The notes: generated by a model not told the origin, from the sequence alone. Positions 42,347 to 53,034 are shown, counted from the stretch's first letter. The stretch: 64,000 nucleotides of DNA from Amblyornis subalaris (GCA_018881555.1 JACAXG010000080.1:1515314-1579313); one strand, 5' to 3'. Made by a program: numbers and translations.

Positions 42347-42570
42347 AATCACAGAATAGAATCATGGAATTGTTTAGGGTGGAACAGCCCTCTAAGACCG
42401 TCGAGTCCAACCGTTCCCCAGCACTAACCCGTGTCCCCAAATGCCACATCCACACATCTGTTAAATCCCTCCAGGGATGGGGACTCCACCACTGCCCTGG
42501 GCAGCTGTGCCAGGGCTGGACAAACCTTTCCATGAAGAANTTTCCCTAAAATCCAATCTAAACCTCAGCA
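42347..42570 (-). mobile_element. CR1 LINE 3' fragment (type B), antisense; left half of a head-to-head pair
   Basis: An antisense type B copy: AATCACAGAATAGAATCATGG, TTTAGGGTGGAACAGCCCTC, GAGTCCAACCGTTCCCCAGC, CCAAATGCCACATCCACAC, CCCTCCAGGGATGGGGACTC, GGGCTGGACAAACCTTTCCA. Its 5' (truncated) end at about 42570 abuts the 5' end of the next CR1 fragment, which runs in the opposite direction. Confidence 0.92.
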
Positions 42571-42664
42571 TAAGGTTAGGGCTTTGAGCAGCCTGATCCA
42601 GTGAAAGATGCTCCTGCTCACAGAAGGGTGTTGGTTGGGATGATTTTTAGGAGGTTCCCTCCNG
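42571..42664 (+). mobile_element. CR1 LINE 3' tail (type A), diverged; right half of a head-to-head pair
   Basis: A short, diverged sense CR1 end: AGGTTAGGGCTTTGAGCAGC, CTGATCCAGTGAAAGATGCT, CCTGCTCACAGAAGGGTGTTG, GATGATTTTTAGGAGG and TTCCCTCC. It aligns in order with the type A end (CCTGATCTAGTGGAAGGTGT... style) but with many substitutions. The tail repeats have been lost. Confidence 0.7.
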
Positions 42665-43841
42665 AGATACTTCAGAGCTGCCCCTTTCAGGTGTGTGTTT
42701 TGGTTCTCACGCCCTGNGTGTGCTGTTCTCAGGGAGCTCGCTGCAGCCTGGTAGTGAAACACAAGTGACTGCAGCATCTTTCCCCTGCCCCAGTCAGTTT
42801 ATCTCTATAAACTTGCTGTTGACATGATGCAATTTCTCCTGGTTGCAGTGTAGCTGTAGAGCAGCAAAGTTGTGATAAAAGACAACTTGTTGAAGGGATT
42901 CTTTGTCATACTCACGATTCATCTACAATTCCTTTTTTTCCCTGGCCAGGAGTATGGTGGTGCTTTGCAATTATCCCTGCATTTGATGCCTGTTCCTTCT
43001 TTTTTCCCCCCTCTCTTTCTTCCTGATTCAAGTTCCCCATTCATTCTCTCTTCCTTTTAGCTTCTTCTCATTTTTTTTTACTTTATCCACCACCTTCTCA
43101 AGGCACTGAAGCTGGGACTGCTTTACTGNGGTCTGAGGAAAAGCTACTGTTCTACTTCCCGAAGAAAGCTCATTGTGTAGCGCCATGAAAAACGGTTTAA
43201 ACAACACAAGGGAATAAAGGCACCACATTTCTCTGAAAGTTTTTCTTTTCTTTTCCTTTTTTATTTTTTATTTTTTAAGGAATAATACATAAGCTGCTAG
43301 GAAAGGGCAGAAGTGACTCCTGCTTCTCTCTAGTCGTGCCTGTCAGGCTGCGAAATTCTAAGGAAACCTGCATTTTACATGGGAGCTTGAAAGCTGGACA
43401 CCCCACCTCCAAACCTTTGCTGTTCTCGGCATTATCCTCATAAGCCTCACAAAAAAATCCTCAGATTGTTCCCAAACAGCACAGAATCAAAGCTTCCAAG
43501 GCAGTAGTGTAATTACTTGCTTTCTTTTTTGGTGCCAGTTTATTGTGATCTTATGTAAGACACTCCAGCACGTTCAAAGGGGCTTTTTAGCAGTGAGAGC
43601 TCAGTNATTCCACTCTCAGCAGAGTTACTGGAGGCTGGCAGCAGTACAGGGATGGGTTTGGATCCTGGCTCCAGTTCTGTGGCGGGCAGAGGCCCTGGAT
43701 GTGCCAGAGCCATCCCAGCTGGACCCATCCCTGCTGGATCCCTCGCGGCCCCCCAGCCCCTGGTACACGTTGGGCCCATCTGCACCACCTCACTCTTGGG
43801 TACATCCATCCATTCCTGGCCAGAAAGTCTTTGAGGCACCA
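42665..43841. other. Non-coding interval
   Basis: No gene recognised. It has pyrimidine-rich tracts at about 42930-43090 and 43240-43280. The rest is unique. Confidence 0.5.
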
Positions 43842-43868
43842 TTTTATTTATTTATTTATTTATTTATG
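43842..43868 (+). repeat. (TTTA)n microsatellite, about six units
   Basis: Six uninterrupted TTTA units directly next to an A/T-rich low-complexity tract. The length is likely polymorphic. Confidence 0.92.
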
Positions 43869-43887
43869 TGGATGTGGCTTTTAAAAA

Positions 43888-44060
43888 TTATTCTAAAATA
43901 CATATTTATATTTTATATACGTGTACTATATTTTATATATAGTACATAATATAGATTTATTATATATTTATCTATTTATATTATGTATTTAGATGTTACA
44001 TAAAATTAATGATACCTCAAGGAAATTAATGAGGTAATTATTATTATGACTGTTATTATT
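43888..44060. repeat. A/T-rich low-complexity tract with a 10-bp palindrome
   Basis: About 170 bp made almost only of A and T, with runs such as TTTATATTTTATATACG and TTTATTATATATTTATC. Inside it, TGTACTATAT (43922-43931) and ATATAGTACA (43937-43946) are exact reverse complements around TTTAT, so the tract can extrude a cruciform. It probably grew from the neighbouring microsatellite. Confidence 0.85.
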
Positions 44061-44518
44061 GCTATTATCATCATCCCTATTCTTTTCCCTCATCATCGTT
44101 GCCATAATCACCNTCATTCCTGGTTTTTCCCTGTTGGCAGAATCTCACCCAGCTGTGGCTGGGCTCTGGGGTGGTGAGTAGTTGTCTTAGGCCCAGGNAG
44201 TGAAGGGCAGTGCTGCCTCCTGGTTGAACATCAGGCATCTTTATCCACAGGGATTCCTCCAGCGAGCCTTGTCCTCTGCCCAGCACATGGCGCTGGGAGG
44301 GAAAGAAGGGGGAAAGAGGGAATTTTGTCAGCTCTTCCCATCTGTGCTCAGTNTAGCCACAATGGCATCACACTGTTTAAATAAAAGGAATTTAAAATTC
44401 AGTTCTCTTTTCACCACTGATGGGGACTGATCACTGCTAGACGTGGACAGTGAATATCCACCAGTCCCATTTCTGAGTTTTGTTGCTTTTCCAGTGATTT
44501 CTTTCCCACTCATCCAGC
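44061..44518. other. Non-coding interval
   Basis: No gene recognised. It begins with ATT/ATC-rich sequence related to the A/T-rich tract (TTATTATTGCTATTATCATC) and continues as unique sequence to the next CR1. Confidence 0.5.
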
Positions 44519-44912
44519 TGAGGGAGCTGGGGGGGCTCAGCCTGAAGAAAAGGAGGCTCAGGGGGGACCTTCTGGCTCTCCACAACTCCCTGACAGGAGG
44601 GCCAACCGGGGGGGTCATGCTCTTCTCCCAGGGAACAGGGACAGGATGAGAGGAAACAGCCCCAAGTTGTGCCAGGGGAGGTTTAGATTGGATGTTAGGG
44701 AAAATTCCTTCCCTGGAAGTGTTGTCCAGCCATGGCACATGCTGGCCAGGGCAGTGGTGGAATCATTGTCCCTGGAGGGATTTCAAGGCCATGCGGATGT
44801 GGTATTTGGGGACATGGGTTAGTGGTGGCCTTGGCAGTGCTGGGGGGACGGTTGGACTCAAATATCTTGGAGGGCTTTTCCTACCTAAATGATTCCATGA
44901 TTCTCTGATTTT
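44519..44912 (+). mobile_element. CR1 LINE 3' fragment (type B)
   Basis: A sense type B copy of about 390 bp. It has GGAGGCTCAGGGGGGACCTT (coding RLRGDLLAL in ORF2), GGAACAGGGACAGGATGAGA, TTGTGCCAGGGGAGGTTTAG, GGCAGTGGTGGAATCATTG, GGGACGGTTGGACTCAAAT, and the tail TTTTCCTACCTAAATGATTCC with ATGATTCTCTG. One frame keeps GLSLKKRRLRGDLLALHNS, then shifts. Confidence 0.95.
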
Positions 44913-45207
44913 ACGAATTCAAACGATGCAAATTTCGTACAACTTAAACACAGAAGAGGAAGTTCAAACAAAATAGCTCTTTAATTGAAGCTATTAAAGG
45001 GAAATGTTTATTTTGCTCATAGCTATGTTGTGCTTTTCTAAAGCCTGAAGCTGCACCTAAATCTTGTGTTTCCATGTGAACATTTATTCCTATTTCCATT
45101 TGTGCTCTGCTTCCCCAAAACACAGGCAGGATGCAAGGGTAGGAATGTTCCTGCCTAGCAAAGACACTTTTGTGGAGTGAAATGCAAATGTTTCTTTGTT
45201 TCCAGTA
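44913..45207. other. Short non-coding interval ending in a polypyrimidine tract
   Basis: Unique sequence. The end (CAAATGTTTCTTTGTTTCCAG, finishing at 45207) resembles a 3' splice site. Confidence 0.4.
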
Positions 45208-45446
45208 ATGCTGCAGCCAGTGATGATTATTTTAGTAATAACACCCAGAAGGAAAGTCACCCTTGGTCCAAACGGTGTGTAAGTGTCAGCTTTAAGGACA
45301 GGAGTAGAAAATTGGGAAGTGATGGAGTTTGTGGCTTGGTAGGGAGGAAAGCTGAGGATGATTTACTGCAGTTTCAGCCATCTCTATCACCTGCCCATGA
45401 ACCAGGTGACAGACACTGCAGAGGAGCCACAGAATTGTTTTTATGA
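45208..45446 (+). other. Terminal-exon-like open segment, 79 codons
   Basis: After the acceptor-like TTTCTTTGTTTCCAG at 45207, one frame (phase 1) is open for 79 codons to a TGA ending at 45446. The residues are mixed polar and charged (NAAASDDYFSNNTQ... then KRCVSVSFKDRSRKLG), less like typical translated non-coding DNA than other frames here. No family is recognised, no polyadenylation signal follows closely, and no partner exon is seen. It could be a last coding exon of an unknown gene or chance. Confidence 0.15.
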
Positions 45447-45987
45447 TCTAAACTGCATAGAGATACCATGAGCTGGATTTCTGTAATTTCTCCTGCTTTT
45501 CGTCACAGATTCTCCAGCAGGACNCTAGGAATGCCTCTCTGGAGCTGAGACAGCTTCACCGTCCATCACCTCTTCCCAGTGAAAAATAATTTTAGAAAAA
45601 CAGGCCCAAGCAGTTGGAGTTGGGACGTGTGATCCCAGGCACAGCTTCCATGGACTCATCACCCAGGGGGTTTGGAGACTCCGGGGGGAAGCCCCACCTT
45701 GGGCAGAGGAGGTGCCGGCNAGTTTGGGACACGGAGCCGTGTCCAGGCCGGTGACACGTGTGGGTCAGGCACTCNTGCTGCTCCAGCCAGGCTTGCCCAG
45801 AACTGCCAATCTGGGCTCCATGGAGCACTTTGGAAGCTGCATCTTGGCAAGCGAGGGCTGTGACAGATGCTCACTCTTTGTTTTTCCCGGGATAAATACG
45901 GTCAGGCTTTTGGAGGTTGTTATTATTAGCATCGTTGTTCCAGGCTTTTCAGGACAAAGTGCCTCTGCCACGGCTCCTCTCCTCAGN
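45447..45987. other. Non-coding interval
   Basis: No gene recognised. GC-richer sequence around 45660-45790 leads to the next CR1 copy. Confidence 0.5.
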
Positions 45988-46445
45988 ACAAGAAAGATGT
46001 GGAGGGGCTGGAGAGAAGGGAACAGAGCTGGGGAAGGGGCTGGAGCACCAGGAGCGGCTGAGGGAGCTGGGAAAGGGGCTCAGCCTGCAGAAAGGGAGGC
46101 TCAGGGGAGCCCTTCTGGCTCTCCACAACTCCCTGACAGGAGAGGCAGCCAAGGGGGGTCGAGCTCTGCTCGCAGGGAACAGGGACAGGACACAAGGAAA
46201 CAGCCTCAAGCTGTGCCAGGAGNGGTTCGGATCGGATATTGGGGAAAAATTTCTTCACTAGAAGAGTAGTTAAGCATTGGAACAGGCTGCCNAGGGCAGT
46301 GGTGGAGTCACCATCCCTGGAAGTGTTCAAAACACGAGTGGACATGGCACTTGGTGATATTGTTTATTTGTCATGGTGGTGTCCAGGCAGAGGCTGGACT
46401 TGGTGATCCTGGAGGTGTTTTTCATGGATGATCCTGTGATTCTCN
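45988..46445 (+). mobile_element. CR1 LINE 3' fragment (type B), 460 bp
   Basis: A sense type B copy, one of the longer ones. The ORF2 C-terminus is legible in one frame from LRELGKGLSLQKGRLRG through LALHNSLTG to LLAGNRDRTQGNSLKL, then GSDIGEKFLH. Next come AAGCATTGGAACAGGCTGCC, GGAGTCACCATCCCTGGAAG and GGCTGGACTTGGTGATCC. The 3' part differs from sister copies (TTTTTCATGGATGATCC in place of the CCAACCTAAATGATT block). Four N positions lie inside. Confidence 0.92.
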
Positions 46446-47213
46446 CTTTGGTTTCTCCATTGGTTCAACCCCAGATACCTGACTTCAAAACCATGTTCCT
46501 CCTACTTTTTCCCAACAGCACAGATTCCCAGGAGGTTGTAGGGTTTTTAAATGTTTTCTGTGGCAGCACTATCACCCGTGGGAAACACGGCATTCCAGCT
46601 CTTCCTCTACAGCCTACCTGGCAGAGGGAAAGCCTCTTCCCAACATTCCCGCAGACCTGCCTGCATCCAGCAGCTGCACACAGATCCTGCCTGCCTCCAG
46701 CAGCTCCACAGCCACGTGGGGCTGTGTGTGGCAGGAATAGTATTTCACGACGTGCTTTCATTAGCTGAACTTACCCGACCTATTTCTGCCGCGGCATCTC
46801 GCAGTTGGTGGGAGGCAGGAGCACGATATTTGTTTCCTCACCTTGTTTGCTTCCCTTGGAACTGACACAGGATTTAAATAGAGCATCTCCCCGGGCACGT
46901 CTTGCCTATGCCAGCGTTTGTTCCCGTTGGTGCTACTCTCCTCCTCCTCCTCATGTTTCCTGTGTTGTGGTACCTGTTGTGTTTNGCCACAAATGAGATC
47001 GTAATGTTTCCCCAGCAGGGATAAACTGTTCCTGTTGGGGCTCTGAGCATGGCAGGGCTGGATCCTGCCCGGGGTCTGAGGGTGCCACAGGTGACAAGGT
47101 GGCAGAGATCTGGTGAGGGGAGGCAGTCACAGGTGGCTGTTCTTTTAAAACTACACATTGTGAGAAACCATCAGCAGCACCAAAAACTTGCTGCTTTAGT
47201 TGCTGAAATACCT
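46446..47213. other. Non-coding interval
   Basis: No gene recognised. It contains a 30-bp tandem duplication at 46656-46715 and a short CTCCTCCTCCTC run near 46930. Confidence 0.5.
46656..46715 (+). repeat. 30-bp tandem duplication, two copies
   Basis: CCTGCCTGCATCCAGCAGCT plus 10 bases (46656-46685) is followed directly by CCTGCCTGCCTCCAGCAGCT plus 10 bases (46686-46715), with a few mismatches. A short minisatellite-like duplication. Confidence 0.85.
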
Positions 47214-47592
47214 GGGAGGTGTTCAGCCTGGAGAAGAGAAGCTCCAGGAAGACCTTAGAGCCCCTTCCAGTGCCTAAAGTGGCTCCAGGAGAGCTGGAGA
47301 GGGACCTGGGACAAGGGATGGAGGGACAGGACAAGGGGGAACGGCTTCCCACTGCCAGAGGGCAGGGTGTGATGGGATATTGGGAAAGAATTGTTCCCTC
47401 TGAGGGTGGTGAGGCCCCGGCACAGGTTGCCCAGAGAAGCTGTGGCTGCCCCNTCCCTGGAAGTGTCCAAGGCCAGGTTGGACGGGGCTTGGAGCAACCT
47501 GGGCTAGTGGAAGGTGTCCCTGCCCATGGCAGGGGTGGAAGCAGATGATCTTTCAGGTCCTTCCAACCCAAACCATTCTGGGATTCTGTGGT
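47214..47592 (+). mobile_element. CR1 LINE 3' fragment (type A) with quadruplex motif
   Basis: A sense type A copy of about 380 bp. It includes CAGCCTGGAGAAGAGAAGC, GCCCCTTCCAGTGCCTAAAG, AGGAGAGCTGGAGAGGGACC, GGGTGTGATGGGATATTGGG, GGCACAGGTTGCCCAGAGAAG, CCTGCCCATGGCAGGGGTGG, and TCCTTCCAACCCAAACC with the tail ATTCTGGGATTCTGTGG. G runs at 47301, 47308, 47315 and 47323 form a G-quadruplex motif. It is little diverged. Confidence 0.95.
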
Positions 47593-49690
47593 TCGCTGTA
47601 GAGGGAATTTCTCTTTTCCAGCTGCATCGTGTGGAATGTGGACACTGGTATTTAGGATATGCCAAAGGCAGGCAAACCAGAGTCCCTTTTTTTATCACAA
47701 TACTCTTTGATTAAGATCATTACAGCGACTGGGAGCAGCACTGCTGGTACGAGTGAGTTGGTATTTCTGTCTCACAGGCTGCAGCTCAGTGTTCAAGCTG
47801 TCAGCCCAGATGCAATTTAAAAAAAAAAATCCCCAAAAAATAACAGAAAACCCAAAATGGTTTTCATCCATTGAGCCATTTTAGAGCTGTGGTTTTAAAA
47901 AGTAGATTCTAACTTGCTGGAGAATATTTTTATGGATATGCATCTACACGTTAGAAGATTTTCAAGAAAAATCTCCTGTACATCTTCAGTTTTTCTTTAG
48001 TTTGCCACATGAGAAGATGCTCGTGCTTGTAAAAGAGACCTTTGATGGGGAATTGTTACCAAACACAACTACTCTTCGCATACAATTGTAAGTCCAATTT
48101 CAATTGCCATTCAANACCGGTTTTTTGCTTGTTTTGAACGTCTGTAAAAAGAAGGAAACAATGCAGTGTCTTGTAGCTTTGCATTTCCAAGCAAATCAAC
48201 ACCATTTAATGCAATGGTGACATCATGCAGGTAAATCAGAGCAGGAACTGTAGTGACTGTGAATGTGTAGGGGTGGACTCAGGGTAAAATATGGACAGAC
48301 TGGATAAATGGTAAAAGATAAGGAACATGGCCAATCCTTAAATGCTCAGAAATTGTGAGACTGGCTTAAATCATGCAATTTAAAAAGCAAACCCTCACTT
48401 CTTTTATGTGTGTGCTGGGTTTTTGAGCTTCTCAGTCACACGTGGTTCACATTTTCAAGCATTTCTTTGCNGTTTGGTGGGCTTTTGGTTCAGGTGAGAC
48501 CGTCAGGTCTTGACTTCAGGAGCTCAAGCATTCAGAAAGGCACCAAACAGTCAGAGCTGATCAGAGCTGGAAGCACTAAATTTAGATCATTTAAAATCCT
48601 TCCCTTCTGCAGCGCTGCTGGATTGTTAACCGAGGTGAAAAAACCATGGAAGTACTTTGAGTTCCAAATTGATTGCATCCTTTTCAATCCGAGCATAAAT
48701 TCCGCGGCGCTTCACCTCCCTCCCACCATCAGGCCCAAAGAGGGAGAGGAACGCTGTCGTTTCCTTCCCCAATCTATCCAAAGAACAGATACCAGGGATC
48801 TGCTAATGAAATATAAGCAGATCCATGCCAGGAAAAGCAACAGTGAGAGAAATCTGTGCTGGTAGACAGGGGAGTCGCAGCAGTGACCTGACACGACTGA
48901 GCCAATTCAACCCGGAGATCTGGTTGCTATTGAGAGGAAATATTGCTGGCTCCAAGAAAGGAGGACGAAAACCCTTTAGTGGGATGGAGTTGCACCATCT
49001 GTGACACCTGCATTCAGCGCTGGGCACGGGGGATAATAGGGAACGAGATTGTACAGCAAAACATGCGTCATTTACCTCGGGATAAAGAGGTTTAATTTCT
49101 GAAAGGCTCTCAGCACATCTTGAAGTAAATGGGAGCCAAGGACGTTTGTCATCTGGCAGACTGAGGCACGGAACTGGACTTCATAAACCTTGCAGGGCTT
49201 GCACATGGAAATTTCCTGCCTGTCCGTGGGCTGACGGCGCGTGGCGGTTCCTGCGGGAGCCTGGCTGCTCCTGGAGCAGCAGTGGGGAGGTGACAGGTGG
49301 GTGAGTGGCCAAAATCACCGCTGGGAGACTTTTTTGCCCAAGGGAATCCTGGAAAAAATCCCTGTTCCTCCCCGCCCTGGTTGTTTGTTGTCTGAGTGTT
49401 TGAGTGGCAGCTCGTGGGCATTCCCTGCTCAGGGATGTGGAGTGAGCCCTGGCNCTGGGAGCATCCTCTGCACCCCCAGCCCTGCCCCTGTTCTCTGCGT
49501 CACTTCAGGTACAGGAGCAGCTTGTGACGGGTTATCTCCTTGATAAAAGCCTCTCTATTAAACAAAAGAGACCAGGAAGTGTTTAATATTCTCAGTTGCT
49601 AAAAATGTCTTCAGTTGATGTGAGCCTTGGAGGTCTTCATCTTGAGCTGTGATTTTCAGTTCCCCCCCTTCTTTGGATTTGGCTTTTTTT
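47593..49690. other. Non-coding unique sequence, 2.1 kb
   Basis: No gene recognised. A 151-codon frame (48410-48865, +) has no recognisable domain. 47820-48200 is A/T-rich with an A run at 47819-47829. 48690-48900 has an evenly mixed, non-repetitive texture that could be weakly conserved, but nothing more can be said. Confidence 0.5.
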
Positions 49691-49929
49691 CATGGAATTA
49701 CAGAATCATTAAGGTTGGAAAAGACCTCTATGATCAGCAAGTTCAACCAACAACCCACCACTAAACCATGTCCCCAAATGCCACAACCACACTTTTTGGA
49801 ACACTTTCGGGGATGGTGACTCCTCCACTTCCTGGGCAGCCTTTCCCAACGCTTGACAACCCTTTCCATAAAGAAATTTATCCTACTATCTAATAACAAC
49901 CTCCTCTGGTGTAACTTGAGGCAACGAGA
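49691..49929 (-). mobile_element. CR1 LINE 3' fragment (type B), antisense, older
   Basis: An antisense type B copy. The + strand reads CATGGAATTACAGAATCATT, AAGGTTGGAAAAGACCTCTA, CCATGTCCCCAAATGCCAC, GGATGGTGACTCCTCCACTT, CTTTCCATAAAGAAATTT and TCTGGTGTAACTTGAGGCAA. On the minus strand the ORF2 remnant RINFFMERVVKRW is readable. Divergence is clearly higher than in the type A copies, so this is an older insertion. Confidence 0.93.
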
Positions 49930-50489
49930 GCAGCCCCCTGTCAGCTGTGTCTGTTCTCCAGCCCAGCTTTCCCTTCTTCCAGACACTTTCCCTGGGCGCG
50001 GTNGTTCTCCTGCCCAAAGCTGCTTTGCTTTTTCCCTTGGATGGGGTTTTCCTCATGGTTTGGCAGCCAAGGTGTCAGCACAACCTCTANGGGCCCTGGC
50101 TGGGGTTGGGTGCAGAATCAGAACACTACAAGGTGCCTGGGTTCCTGGTGTCTTGTCCCGAGGGATTCCCACCTCTTCCAAAACCCATTACACATAAGTG
50201 GGGTCTGTCATTTCTAGCAAGTTGCTCCCAGACAAAGAGCAGTGAAAATGTTTTATGGACTGAATCACTGTGAGTGGTTTAATTGCTTCTTTTCTACAGC
50301 ACTTAATTTTTGTTGGGATAAGTCACTCCTTTGGCAAGACCTTTTTGTTTTTCAGGTGAGGATGAACCCAAAGGAGAAGCTCTAAAACTCCTCATCCATC
50401 CCATAAATCGTTTTAAACCAGGGGTGAGCNGGGCTCTATCTCTCAGACTGCTGTGTGCCACTGGAAGAGCTCTGGTTTTCCTACACAGT
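49930..50489. other. Short non-coding interval
   Basis: No gene recognised. Unique sequence between two antisense CR1 copies. Confidence 0.5.
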
Positions 50490-50956
50490 CATGGAATCAC
50501 AAGATCATTTAGGTTGGAAAATCCCTTTAGAGGGACTCTAAGGGAGTCTTAGGATTGTCGGGTCCAACCATTCCCCAGCACTGCCAAGGCTACAAGTGAC
50601 CCATGTTCCCAGGTGCCACATCCTTGTGGCTTTTACATCCCTCCAGGGATGGTGACTCTGCCACTGCCCCAGGCAGCTGTGCCGGGGCTAGACAGCCCTT
50701 TTGGTGAAGGAATTTTCCCCTAATATCCAATCCGAACCTCCCCTGGCACAACTTGAGGCCATTTCCTCTCATCCTGTCCCTTGTTCCCAGGGAGCAGAGC
50801 CCGACCCCCCCGGCTGTCCCCTCCTGTCAGGAGTTGTGCAGAGCCAGAAGGTCCCCCCTGAGCCTCCTTTTCTCCAGGCTGAGCCCCTTCCCCAGCTCCC
50901 TCAGCCACTCCTGATGCTCCAGCCCCTTCCCCAGCTCCATTCCCTTCTCTGGACAT
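50490..50956 (-). mobile_element. CR1 LINE 3' fragment (type B), antisense, 470 bp
   Basis: An antisense type B copy. From the tail side it reads ATGGAATCACAAGATCATTT, AGGTTGGAAAATCCC, GGTCCAACCATTCCCCAGC, CCCTCCAGGGATGGTGACTC, AATATCCAATCCGAACCTCC, CTTGAGGCCATTTCCTCTC, and then CTGAGCCTCCTTTTCTCCAG, with TCCCTCAGCCACTCCTGATG towards its 5' end. On the minus strand GNGLKLCQGRFGLDI is legible. Near the tail, about 25 extra bases occur (a TTAGAGGGACTCTAAGGGAG-like insertion with a small internal repeat). Confidence 0.94.
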
Positions 50957-51657
50957 GGTGCAGCCCCAAAATGTTTTTAAATATCAACAGACTTGCAAAT
51001 AAACCTCTCAGAGCAGAGCCCAAGCCCTTGAAAACTGCGTCCACGGGGGCCTGGCCTGTGCTGGCAGCTCCTGCTCCCAGTCAGGCAGTGACAGCTTCCA
51101 CCTCGCCGTGCCCGGGCTAAATTGGCTCTTTTTGAAACAACTCACATTTCTTGGGGTGCAGCCTGAGCTGTGCAGCCCTGAGCTCAGCACAGCCCATTTA
51201 TCAGCTCCCGCTCGGAGGTTTTTAGCAGGGATATCATGTGGGTTTAGCAAACAGGCCGGGAGACGCCACCCGGCACCTTCCCCATTAACCTCTCCGGCGT
51301 GGCGAGCCAAAAGCCATCACTGTGGATTGCTGCAGGCCTTGTCCTGCTGGGAAAGCAGCCTGTCCCCTGCGCTTTAAATATACTTGGACATGCCACTCCC
51401 CACTTTTAAGATCCAGGGTGGGAAAACTGGCTCTGCCTGCAGCATCCTTCACGGCATCACCGCGCCGTGGTAATATCCAGGAATCCTCTAAGTGACTTTA
51501 AGATGCTGTGCTAATGCCTTTTCCTTAAACAAGAGCCATGGGCACAGCTAGAGGAATGGTTTAGGACTTAATTTATGCCTTGCTCTGGAGCTCGTTCAGT
51601 GGGTCTGTATTTCGCTCCTTTCTTGCTAAGACAAAGGATTGATTTTTCACAGTGAAG
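50957..51657. other. Non-coding interval
   Basis: No gene recognised. It is GC-moderate unique sequence. CpG is slightly elevated near 51205-51310 and 51455-51470. Confidence 0.5.
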
Positions 51658-52168
51658 GCTCATGTGAGACCTCACCTGCAGGGCTGCCTCCAGTTCTGGG
51701 GTCCCCAGCACATGAAGGACATGGAGCTGTTGGAACGAGTCCAGAGGAAGCCAAAACGATGATTAAAGCAATGTAACTCCTATCCTGTGAGGAAAGGCTG
51801 AGAGTTGGGGCTGGAAAAGCTCCAGGGAGACTTTAGAGCCCTTCCCAGTGCATAAAGGCTCCAAGAGACCTGGAGAGGGACTTTGGACAAGGGCCTGAAG
51901 TGACAGGACAAGGGGGAATGGCTTGCCACTGCCAGAGGGCAGAGATATATGGGATTTGGGAAGAAATTCTTGGCTGTGAGGGTGATGAGGCCCTGGCACA
52001 GGCTGCCCAGAGAAGCTGTGGCTCCCCTACCCCTGGACGTGTTCAAGGCCAGGTTGGACGGGCTTGGAGCACCCTGGGCTAGTGGAAGGTGTCCCTGGCC
52101 ATGGCAGGGGTGGAATGAGATGATCTTCAATGTTTCTTCCAACCCAAACCATTTTATTATTCTGTAAG
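51658..52168 (+). mobile_element. CR1 LINE 3' fragment (type A), longest copy (about 510 bp)
   Basis: This is the longest CR1 copy and reaches furthest into ORF2. Its 5' part encodes VRPHLQGCLQFWGPQ and then KDMELLERVQRKPK, the conserved stretch downstream of the reverse transcriptase, before a TGA. It continues with GGAGAGGGACTTTGGACAAG, GCCACTGCCAGAGGGCAG, GTGTTCAAGGCCAGGTTGG, GGAATGAGATGATCTTCAAT, and TTCCAACCCAAACC with a TTTTATTATTCTGTAAGTCTG tail close to that of the copy at 39514. The shared tail variant suggests the two belong to one subfamily. Confidence 0.95.
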
Positions 52169-53034
52169 TCTGTGTCAGTGTCTCCCAGACCATGAGGGAT
52201 TTCCTCTCCCGTTCTTCAATCAGGAAAGTGTCTCCATTGCATCAGCAGTGCTGGCAACTTGTGATGTGTGAGCACATCTCTGCCCACTCCCCATCCCTCT
52301 TCATCCCNCTGTGGTCATCTTCCATGCTGGAATTCACAAACTCCCATGTTCCAACTGTATTTTTTTCAGCAAAGGGGAGACTTGATCAATTCCTGCTATG
52401 GAGTTGTGCAGGTGGAGTTCACCAGAGGTCCAGGGCCTGGTAAAGGTTTTGGTTCCTTCCCGTCCCTCCCAGCAGAGGCTCAGCCCCACTTACCCTGCAG
52501 CTTCCATTCCCACCAGCTGCTGCTCCCAGAGGCAGAATCCCTGATTTGCTGCAAATCAAACGCCTGCACATCATTTGCTTTAACCAAGATACCTTTGAAA
52601 GAGTTTCTACAGACTGAATTTGTAATGCACATTTGGGAAGATTTTTTTGCCACCGTTATCAGCTCTAATGAAATCCCAGGTCAGTTTTAGGCAGCCTGTT
52701 ATCTCTGTGATCTGGAGCTCTGCACTGATTTCCAGGAGTCTAAATCCTGCAAATGAACTTCCTTGGTTTGTGTTGGACCCAGTGTTTCCCCGGCATGGAT
52801 CCCTGGGGCTCCTGAGGGGCAAACCCCAGGCTCTTCTCCCTGGGCAGCAGTTACCCAATGCACTTTTTACCCTGTCTTTGGGTTTAAAAGCAATTTATGT
52901 GGTTTGAATGTGTCTCACTTTCAGCTCTGTTCCCACACTGGCTTTAGAGTTCTAGGCATTTTGTTGTTATTTCCTTTTTTATGCACGTGTCACTCTGCAG
53001 CTCTTGCAGTGGGACCAAATCTTCCCAGCAGCAA
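52169..53034. other. Non-coding interval
   Basis: No gene recognised. Unique sequence. Confidence 0.5.

Noticed and set aside
48410..48865. A 151-codon + strand frame
   Set aside because: No family is recognised. It starts in low-complexity sequence, and frames of this length are expected by chance several times in 64 kb.
51658..52168. An active CR1 element or a reverse-transcriptase gene
   Set aside because: Only the last part of ORF2 is present. It has an internal stop after the RVQRKPK stretch and frameshifts, so it is a dead 5'-truncated copy.
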